A stretch of DNA of 5,270 nt from Candidatus Sulfopaludibacter sp. SbA3 (GTDB lineage: Bacteria; Acidobacteriota; Vicinamibacteria; Vicinamibacterales; UBA2999), in contig CAMBHC010000217.1 of the NCBI GenBank assembly GCA_945866285.1, positions 1-5,270 on the forward strand. The letters are read 5' to 3'. Under the pieces are notes generated by a model, which searched no databases, was not told the DNA's origin, and saw only the letters and a list, made by a program, of their open reading frames with translations. Shown here piece after piece: positions 1-5,270 of this stretch. Within the stretch, counting starts at the first letter, position 1; every line of letters begins with the position of its first letter. Position numbers and translations under genes: made by a program.

Positions 1-1188
1 ATGGGACTGACGCCGCGCCAAGTGTTGCGGCAAGTAGAGTGGCCGCTGGCGTTGCCCTCAATCGTGTCGGGGCTGCGCGTGGCGGTGGTGATTGGGGTGG
101 GCACGGCGACCATCGCCTCGGCCATCGGTGCTGGGGGATTGGGCGATTACATCTTCCGTGGCCTGGCGATGGTTGATGCCACGGTGATTCTGGCGGGCGC
201 GCTCCCGGCAGCGCTGCTGGCCCTGGCGGCGGACGCCGCGCTGGCCGCAGCCGGACAGCTCGCCGACCCGCGCCGCAGATCAGGCCGCCACGCCGTGATC
301 CTGGCGACGGTGGTGATGCTCGGGGTGATGACCGCGGTGTCTGGCCGAGCGTCTGCCGGTCGTGCTGATCTCGTGGTGGGCTCCAAGAATTTCACTGAGC
401 AAGTGGTCCTGGGTGAGCTGATGGCGCAGGCCATCGAGCGCCACACCGGACTGACCGTCGAGCGGCGCCTGAACCTCGGTGGCACCGCGATCGCGCACGA
501 GGCGCTGCTGAGCGGTGGCATTGACGTGTATGCCGAGTACACGGGCACGTCGCTCACGGCCATCTTCAATCAGCCACCATCGGCAGATTCAGAACAGGTG
601 TTCGCCACGGTCCGCGATCGCTACGCGGCGCTGGGACTGACGTTGCTGCCGCGCCTGGGATTCAACAACACGTTCGCGATGCTCGTGCGTGGCGACGATG
701 CCCGGCGGCTGGGCTTGAAGACCGCCAGCGACCTGGCGCAATCGGTCCGCCTAAAGGCGGACGCTGCATGGCGCGCCGGCTTTGGATACGAGTTCCTGGA
801 ACGTCCCGATGGCTTCAAGGGACTGAGCGCCGCATACGGACTGACGTTTGGTGACCCGCCGCGCGTGATGGATCTCAACCTGCTCTACCGCGCCCTGGCC
901 GCAGGCGAGGTCGACGTCACGGCCGGGGACGCGACCAGCGGGCTGATTGGCGCCTTGGGGCTGACGGTGCTTGAGGACGACCGGCACTATTTCCCGGTTT
1001 ACGACGCGGCACCGGTCGCGCGTGCCGCCGTCATGCTGCAGTATCCGGCCGCGGCCGAGGCTGTCCGCCGCCTGGCCGGCCGGGTGTCGGCCGCCGAGAT
1101 GCGGCAAATGAATTTTGCGGTTGATGGCGGCCAGCAAGACCCCGTCGTCGTCGTCCGCGCGTTCCTTGATAGAATTGGTGGGTTCTAG
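1..1188 (+). CDS. Fused ABC permease / quaternary-amine substrate-binding protein (OpuC/OpuB type), 5'-truncated
   Basis: Membrane and binding parts of an ABC importer for osmoprotectants such as glycine betaine, choline or carnitine. The visible 395 residues open in the cytoplasmic EAA-type loop that contacts the ATPase (G2-L3-T4 through L18-P19), so the ATG at base 1 is almost certainly an internal Met; I estimate 100-130 residues of permease are missing upstream. Two last permease helices follow (about 20-45 and 60-85), then an Arg-rich stretch (89-97, RRRSGRH-like), an extra hydrophobic helix (about 98-115), and a complete OpuAC-like binding domain (about 122-395). Binding-domain landmarks are GSKNFTEQ (127-134), YAEYTGT (177-183), GFNNTFA (220-226), LEDDRHYFP (324-332) and YDAAP (334-338). 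By the positive-inside rule the Arg-rich loop is cytoplasmic and the extra helix carries the binding domain to the periplasm. The cognate ATPase gene should lie upstream, outside the window. The family call is firm; the exact substrate is not readable from sequence. TAG stop at 1186-1188. Confidence 0.9.
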   Translation: MGLTPRQVLRQVEWPLALPSIVSGLRVAVVIGVGTATIASAIGAGGLGDYIFRGLAMVDATVILAGALPAALLALAADAALAAAGQLADPRRRSGRHAVILATVVMLGVMTAVSGRASAGRADLVVGSKNFTEQVVLGELMAQAIERHTGLTVERRLNLGGTAIAHEALLSGGIDVYAEYTGTSLTAIFNQPPSADSEQVFATVRDRYAALGLTLLPRLGFNNTFAMLVRGDDARRLGLKTASDLAQSVRLKADAAWRAGFGYEFLERPDGFKGLSAAYGLTFGDPPRVMDLNLLYRALAAGEVDVTAGDATSGLIGALGLTVLEDDRHYFPVYDAAPVARAAVMLQYPAAAEAVRRLAGRVSAAEMRQMNFAVDGGQQDPVVVVRAFLDRIGGF

Positions 1189-1191
1189 ACT

Positions 1192-1196
1192 AGGAG
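1192..1196 (+). promoter_or_regulatory. Shine-Dalgarno AGGAG for acnA
   Basis: AGGAG lies in the 20-nt gap after the transporter stop, with 12 nt between it and the ATG at 1209. The spacing is slightly long but usable, and it supports that ATG as the aconitase start. It is the only clear ribosome binding site at any of the three gene junctions in the window. Confidence 0.6.
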
Positions 1197-1208
1197 TCTG
1201 TCGCCATC

Positions 1209-3893
1209 ATGCCAAGCCTCGATACTTACAAGACCCGCACCCCATTGTCCGTCGGCACCGATACGGTCAGCATCTACAGCCTGCCCGCCCTTGCGAAAGC
1301 CGGGTTCCCCAACGTGGACCGGTTGCCGTACTCCCTCAAGATCCTGCTCGAGAACCTGCTGCGCCGAGAAGACAACGGCTTCGTGAAGACGGCCGACATC
1401 ACGGCGCTGGCATCGTGGGATCCGAAGACGATCGGCGAGAAAGAAATGTCGTTTATGCCGGCCCGGGTGCTGCTGCAGGACTTTACCGGCGTGCCCTGCG
1501 TGGTGGACCTGGCGGCGATGCGCGACGGCATTGTGGCCCTTGGCGGCGACCCGCAGAAGGTGAACCCGCTGCAGCCGGTCGAGCTGGTCATCGATCACTC
1601 GGTGCAGGTCGATTACTTCGGCACCATGGACGCGAAGGACCTCAACGCGGACCTGGAGTATCACCGCAATCGCGAACGTTATGTGTTCCTGCGCTGGGGC
1701 CAGACCGGCTTCCGCAACTTCCGCGTCGTGCCGCCCGAAACCGGCATCGTGCACCAGGTCAACATCGAGTACCTGGCGCGCGTGGTGTGCCGCGATGACG
1801 ATGGCACCGCGTATCCCGACACGGTGTTCGGCACCGATTCGCATACGACGATGGTGAATGGCCTCGGCGTGGTGGGTTGGGGCGTCGGCGGCATTGAAGC
1901 AGAGGCGGCCATGCTGGGCCAGCCCAGCTCGATGCTGATTCCGCCGGTGCTTGGCTACCGTCTCTCGGGCCGCGTGCCCGAGGGCGCCACCGCGACCGAC
2001 CTCGTGCTGACCATCACCGAAGCGCTGCGCAAGCGCGGCGTGGTGGGCAAGTTCGTCGAGTTCTACGGTCCCGGCCTGGCGCACCTGACCATCGCCGACC
2101 GCGTCACGCTCGGCAACATGTGCCCCGAGTACGGCGCCACCGTCGCGATCTTCCCGATCGACGAGATGACGTTGGACTACCTGCGCCTGACGGGCCGCGA
2201 GGCATCGCAGGTGGCGCTGGTCGAGGCGTACGCCAAGGCCCAGGGCATGTTCGCCACGGCCGACTCCCCAGACGCCGTCTACACCGAGACGATGGAGCTG
2301 GATTTGACGAGCGTGGTGCCGAGCCTGGCCGGCCCGCGTCGGCCGCAGGACCGGGTGTCACTGTCGAACGCGAAGGGCTCGTTTGCCGGTTCACTTGATG
2401 AACTGAAGAAGGGCGTGAAGGCCGTCTCATCGGCGGGCGGCGCCGCCGTCACGACCGCGACGCAGCTCGAACACGGTTCGGTGGTGATCGCCGCGATCAC
2501 CAGCTGTACCAACACCTCGAACCCCAGCGTGATGATTGGCGCGGGTCTCGTGGCGAAGAAAGCGGTGGAGAAGGGCCTCACCCGTAAGCCGTGGGTCAAG
2601 ACCAGCCTCGCGCCGGGCTCGAAGGTGGTGACCGATTACCTGAAGAAGGCCGGTCTCGACACGTATCTCGATCAGATTGGCTTCAACCTGGTGGGCTACG
2701 GCTGCACCACGTGCATCGGCAACAGCGGTCCCCTGCCCGAAGAGGTGTCGGCCGAGATCATCGAGCGCGGCCTCATCGTCGCGTCGGTGTTGAGCGGCAA
2801 CCGTAACTTCGAAGGCCGCATCCAGCAGGAAGTGCGCGCCAACTACCTGGCCTCGCCGCCGCTGGTCGTGGCCTACGCCCTGGCCGGGTCGATGACCATC
2901 GACATCACCACCGAGCCGCTCGGCATCGGCAAGGATGGCCAGCCGGTTTACCTGAAGGACGTGTGGCCGACGGAGAAAGAAATCCAGGCGGCCATGCTGA
3001 CCAGCGTGACGTCGGACGCTTATCGCCGGCAGTATGCCAACGTGTTCGAGGGGCAGGAGCGCTGGCGGAACTTGCCGGTGCCGACCGGCGACCGTTTCGC
3101 GTGGGAGGCCGATTCAACGTATATCCGGAAGCCGCCATTCCTCGAGAACCTGTCGATGACGCCGGCGCCCCTCACCGACATTACCGGCGCGCGTGCGCTC
3201 GCGGTGCTGGGCGACAGCATCACGACCGACCACATTTCGCCGGCCGGCAACATCAAGGCGAACAGCCCGGCGGGCAAGTATCTCATCGAGCACGGTGTGG
3301 ACCCGAAGGACTTCAATTCCTACGGCGCCCGCCGCGGCAACCACGAGGTGATGATGCGCGGCACGTTTGCCAACACGCGCATCAAGAACCAGATGGTGCC
3401 CGGCATTGAAGGTGGCGTCACGGCCTACCTGCCGGGTGGCGACGTGATGCCGATCTACGATGCGTCGATGAAGTATCAGGCGGCCGGCGTGCCGCTGGTG
3501 GTGATTGCGGGCAAGGAGTACGGCTCGGGCTCGTCACGTGACTGGGCCGCCAAGGGCACCATGCTGCTGGGCGTGAAGGTGGTGGTGGCGGAAAGCTACG
3601 AGCGCATTCACCGCAGCAACCTCGTCAACATGGGCGTGCTGCCGCTGCAGTTCACGGACGGGCAGAGCGCGGCCAGCGTTGGCCTGACCGGGCGCGAGAC
3701 CTTCGCGTTCGCCGGCGCCGGCGCGGCGCTGAAGCCGCGTGCCGAGGTCAGCATCACGGCGACGGCCGAGGACGGCACGACCAAGACCTTCACGGCGGTG
3801 GCCCGCATCGACACGCCGGAAGAGATCGTGTCGTTCTCGAATGGCGGCATCCTGCCGTATGTGCTGCGTCAGTTGGTCCGAAGCTCGAAATGA
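1209..3893 (+). CDS. acnA: Aconitate hydratase A (aconitase)
   Basis: Cytoplasmic TCA-cycle enzyme interconverting citrate and isocitrate through cis-aconitate with a [4Fe-4S] cluster. It has 894 residues, the usual length of the AcnA/IRP1 type (E. coli AcnA is 891). The N-terminal family segment with LPYSLKILLENLLR is present, then MPARVLLQDFTGVPCVVDLA and DHSVQVDYFG, and the active-site stretch FGTDSHTTMVNGLGV. The three cluster ligands are C433 (in TSCTNTSNPS), C499 and C502 (in GYGCTTCIGNSGP), each two residues lower than the E. coli AcnA ligands as I recall them. DSITTDHISPAGNI begins at D669, and the C-terminal swivel domain carries GKEYGSGSSRDWAAKG, with the substrate-binding S775-S776-R777. 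No frameshift or missing key residue is seen. The ATG at 1209 is supported by the upstream AGGAG and by the conserved N-terminus starting soon after it. TGA at 3891-3893 is followed at once by queG. The AcnA type (not AcnB) is clear from domain order. RNA binding by the apo-protein is known for some relatives but cannot be judged here. Confidence 0.98.
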   Translation: MPSLDTYKTRTPLSVGTDTVSIYSLPALAKAGFPNVDRLPYSLKILLENLLRREDNGFVKTADITALASWDPKTIGEKEMSFMPARVLLQDFTGVPCVVDLAAMRDGIVALGGDPQKVNPLQPVELVIDHSVQVDYFGTMDAKDLNADLEYHRNRERYVFLRWGQTGFRNFRVVPPETGIVHQVNIEYLARVVCRDDDGTAYPDTVFGTDSHTTMVNGLGVVGWGVGGIEAEAAMLGQPSSMLIPPVLGYRLSGRVPEGATATDLVLTITEALRKRGVVGKFVEFYGPGLAHLTIADRVTLGNMCPEYGATVAIFPIDEMTLDYLRLTGREASQVALVEAYAKAQGMFATADSPDAVYTETMELDLTSVVPSLAGPRRPQDRVSLSNAKGSFAGSLDELKKGVKAVSSAGGAAVTTATQLEHGSVVIAAITSCTNTSNPSVMIGAGLVAKKAVEKGLTRKPWVKTSLAPGSKVVTDYLKKAGLDTYLDQIGFNLVGYGCTTCIGNSGPLPEEVSAEIIERGLIVASVLSGNRNFEGRIQQEVRANYLASPPLVVAYALAGSMTIDITTEPLGIGKDGQPVYLKDVWPTEKEIQAAMLTSVTSDAYRRQYANVFEGQERWRNLPVPTGDRFAWEADSTYIRKPPFLENLSMTPAPLTDITGARALAVLGDSITTDHISPAGNIKANSPAGKYLIEHGVDPKDFNSYGARRGNHEVMMRGTFANTRIKNQMVPGIEGGVTAYLPGGDVMPIYDASMKYQAAGVPLVVIAGKEYGSGSSRDWAAKGTMLLGVKVVVAESYERIHRSNLVNMGVLPLQFTDGQSAASVGLTGRETFAFAGAGAALKPRAEVSITATAEDGTTKTFTAVARIDTPEEIVSFSNGGILPYVLRQLVRSSK

Positions 3894-3901
3894 TGTGCTG
3901 A
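3890..3901 (+). other. acnA/queG junction with out-of-frame ATG ATG TGC TGA mini-ORF
   Basis: The end of acnA reads AAATGATGTGCTGACG. The aconitase stop TGA is 3891-3893. An ATG overlapping it at 3890 opens a four-codon frame (Met-Met-Cys-stop) ending at 3901. The only near in-frame start for queG is GTG at 3895-3897, inside that mini-ORF. No good Shine-Dalgarno precedes the GTG, so terminating aconitase ribosomes probably re-initiate here. Whether the two ATGs compete with the GTG is unknown. Confidence 0.5.
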
Positions 3902-4941
3902 CGTCCGCGTCGATCAAGAACCAGGCGCTCACCCTCGGATTCGATGTCTGCGGGGTGGCGCCTGCCACGGCGCTGCCGGAACTGTCGTTCCTGCCTGAAT
4001 GGCTCGCTCGCGGCTTCGCGGGCGACATGATTTACCTTCACAAGTCCGCGCACGCCCGCGCCGACATCCGGCACTTCCTGCCTTCAGCACGCTCGGTAAT
4101 CGTCGCCGGCGCGATCTACAACACCGAAGGGCCGGGACCCGCGACCCGGGACCCGGGATCCGTCCAGGTTGCTCGCTACGCGCGCGGGCAGGATTACCAC
4201 CTCGTCCTGGCCGAACGGCTCGAGCAGCTCGCTTCCTGGATGCGCGAACAGCAAGGGGCGTCACTCGAGACCGCCATCTTCGTGGACAAGCATCACGTGC
4301 AGGAGCGCGTCTACGCGCAGCACGCCGGTGTGGGGTGGATCGGCAAGAACAGTTGCGTGATCAATCCGGAACTCGGCTCCTTCATGTTCTTGTGCGGCAT
4401 TGCCACGAGCCTCGCACTCGACGTCGATGCGCCGGCCACCGACCAGTGCGGCGCGTGCACCTTGTGCATCGACTCGTGTCCCACCGGCGCGATTGTCGAT
4501 GCGCACGTGCTCGACGCGACCAAGTGCATTTCCTACCTGACCATTGAGATTGACGGCGCCATTCCTGAATCGCAGCGGCCGCAGATCGGCGATCACGCCT
4601 ACGGCTGCGACATCTGCCAGGACGTCTGTCCGTGGAACCTGGCGCCGGTGCTGACGGCCGATCCGGCATGGACGGCGACACCGAGGCATGGCGCGTCGGC
4701 CGGGGAGTTGTGGCTGCGGACCGACGATGAGCTGCACCAGTTCGTGAAGGGGAGTGCCATGACGCACTTGTCGCTTGCGGGCCTGCGCCGCAACCTGGCG
4801 ACCGTGATCGGCAATAGCGGCGACCGGGCGCTGACGGCTGTGCTCGACCGGCCCGGCCGTGGCGTCAGGAACGCCGCCCACAGCGCGCACACGCCGGTCG
4901 TCGAGGACGCGGTGGCATGGGCCAAGGGACGGTTGAAGTAG
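3895..4941 (+). CDS. queG: Epoxyqueuosine reductase QueG
   Basis: Cobalamin- and [4Fe-4S]-dependent cytoplasmic enzyme that reduces epoxyqueuosine to queuosine at the wobble base of GUN-anticodon tRNAs (Tyr, His, Asp, Asn). From the GTG at 3895 it has 348 residues, somewhat shorter than E. coli QueG (about 379). The order of elements fits the family: N-terminal domain (LGFDVCGVA, about 14-22; MIYLHKSAHARADIRHFLPSARSVIV), RYARGQDYH (94-102), the VD..VQER and AGVGWIGKNS segment (D131 aligns with the catalytic Asp), then a double-cluster ferredoxin module with C185, C188, C191, C195 (CGACTLCIDSCPTGA) and C211, C238, C241, C245 (CISYLTIE; CDICQDVCPWN). GSAMTHLSLAGLRRN (286-300) leads into a short HEAT-like C-terminus. 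Odd points: K132-H133-H134 after D131 where I expect about Thr-Gly-Pro, and a loop (about 80-89) encoded by a 7-bp tandem repeat. The GTG start is chosen because no in-frame ATG lies near and the homologous N-terminus begins here; CTG at 3898 is the only close alternative. Probably translationally coupled to acnA. Confidence 0.95.
   Translation: MLTSASIKNQALTLGFDVCGVAPATALPELSFLPEWLARGFAGDMIYLHKSAHARADIRHFLPSARSVIVAGAIYNTEGPGPATRDPGSVQVARYARGQDYHLVLAERLEQLASWMREQQGASLETAIFVDKHHVQERVYAQHAGVGWIGKNSCVINPELGSFMFLCGIATSLALDVDAPATDQCGACTLCIDSCPTGAIVDAHVLDATKCISYLTIEIDGAIPESQRPQIGDHAYGCDICQDVCPWNLAPVLTADPAWTATPRHGASAGELWLRTDDELHQFVKGSAMTHLSLAGLRRNLATVIGNSGDRALTAVLDRPGRGVRNAAHSAHTPVVEDAVAWAKGRLK
4134..4161 (+). 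repeat. 7-bp tandem repeat, four GGGACCC-type units, inside queG
   Basis: Four consecutive heptamers are visible: GGGACCC (4134-4140), GCGACCC (4141-4147), GGGACCC (4148-4154) and GGGATCC (4155-4161). Units two and four each differ from the consensus by one base. The array is translated as part of queG, about residues 80-89, rich in Gly, Pro, Arg and Asp, just before the conserved RYARGQDYH. Because 7 is not a multiple of 3, gain or loss of a single unit would shift the reading frame, whereas three units (21 bp) would keep it. The tract is also rich in CCCGGG palindromes and could fold back imperfectly. Confidence 0.8.
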
Positions 4942-4950
4942 TATCGATCC

Positions 4951-5270
4951 ATGGCGAACGCCTCTCTCGCCCCGGTCCTGTTGGTGTCGATGCCGCAGAT
5001 GCGCGACCCGAACTTCTCGAAGACGGTGGTCCTGCTGGCGGAATACGGCGCGCATGGTGCGTTCGGGCTGGTGCTGAACCGCCGAATGCCCGAGCCGGCC
5101 CAGGCCATTGTCACGGCCGACGAACCGATCGAGATTCATCCCAAGATGCACCTGTTCACGGGCGGACCGGTTGAGCCGACCCGGGCGTGGATTCTGACGG
5201 CCAATCCCGACCTCGACCCCGAGGCGCTCGAGGTGATGCCCGGGGTCTACCTGTCGGCGTCGCCGGAACT
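4951..5270 (+). CDS. YqgE/AlgH family protein (DUF179), 3'-truncated
   Basis: N-terminal 106 codons (plus two bases) of a conserved bacterial protein; the family is usually about 180-190 residues, so somewhat more than half is present. Family signatures are LLVSMPQMRDPNFSKTVVLLAEYGAHGAFGLVLNR, read here in pieces: LLVSMPQM (11-18), DPNFSKTVVLL (19-29), GAFGLVLNR (36-44) and the later GGPV (71-74) followed by RAWILT. It is predicted soluble and cytoplasmic, with no signal peptide or membrane helix. The molecular role of YqgE is not established; the AlgH name comes from alginate regulation in Pseudomonas, and regulation by this homologue is not implied. ATG at 4951 is the natural start, since the conserved block begins about ten residues in; it lies 9 nt after the queG stop with no strong Shine-Dalgarno, which fits co-transcription and coupling with queG. 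No internal stop is seen up to the edge. Confidence 0.93.
   Translation, partial: MANASLAPVLLVSMPQMRDPNFSKTVVLLAEYGAHGAFGLVLNRRMPEPAQAIVTADEPIEIHPKMHLFTGGPVEPTRAWILTANPDLDPEALEVMPGVYLSASPE

Noticed and set aside
1..3. ATG at base 1 as a true start codon of the transporter gene
   Set aside because: It falls inside the EAA-loop of the permease, which needs several upstream helices, so the gene must extend beyond the left edge.
1189..1208. Rho-independent terminator between the transporter gene and acnA
   Set aside because: The 20-nt gap contains no inverted repeat followed by a T-run; neither do the gaps at 3894 and 4942-4950.
1115..1798. 227-codon + strand frame overlapping the transporter end and acnA
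   Set aside because: It is out of frame with both conserved genes, and its product is Arg/Pro/Gly-rich, typical of an off-frame reading of GC-rich coding DNA.
1185..2084. 299-codon open frame on the - strand opposite the start of acnA
   Set aside because: It lies wholly antisense to clearly conserved aconitase sequence, its translation is His/Arg/Ala-rich with no recognisable domain, and such frames are expected opposite high-GC genes.
3739..3894. Upstream in-frame ATG at 3739 as the start of queG
   Set aside because: It would add 52 Arg/Ser-rich residues overlapping the aconitase C-terminus with no QueG similarity; the homologous N-terminus begins at about 3895.
4261..5151. 296-codon open frame on the - strand opposite queG and yqgE
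   Set aside because: It spans the complement of two conserved genes and their junction, and has low-complexity composition without a family signature; it is a codon-bias shadow.

Overview
The window is a gene-dense bacterial chromosome segment with high G+C (about two thirds by eye) and strong GC3 bias. All four genes lie on the + strand with almost no intergenic space: 20 nt, 1 nt and 9 nt between successive genes. No RNA gene, CRISPR array, insertion sequence or prophage gene is visible. The composition, the fused osmolyte permease/binding protein and the wording of the AcnA and QueG sequences resemble soil Acidobacteriota, perhaps class Vicinamibacteria. That is an impression from memory of family sequences, not a database result.

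Layout: (1) 1-1188, the 3' part of a fused ABC permease and substrate-binding protein of the OpuC/quaternary-amine (glycine betaine/choline/carnitine) type, cut by the left edge. (2) 1209-3893, a complete aconitate hydratase A of the TCA cycle, with all three [4Fe-4S] cysteines. (3) 3895-4941, a complete epoxyqueuosine reductase QueG, the last step of queuosine tRNA modification, starting at GTG right after the aconitase stop. (4) 4951-5270, the 5' part of a YqgE/AlgH family protein, cut by the right edge.

The acnA-queG-yqgE run looks like one transcription unit, with probable translational coupling at the acnA/queG junction. The transporter gene is also co-directional and close, but it may simply be the upstream neighbour. 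The functions (osmolyte uptake, central carbon metabolism, tRNA modification, a conserved protein of unclear role) do not form an obvious pathway; acnA and queG do share dependence on iron-sulfur clusters.

I do not see a new multi-gene system. The points most worth a second look are local: a 7-bp tandem repeat translated inside queG, an unusual Lys-His-His next to the presumed catalytic Asp of QueG, a four-codon out-of-frame mini-ORF overlapping the acnA stop and queG start, and the architecture of the permease/binding-protein fusion.
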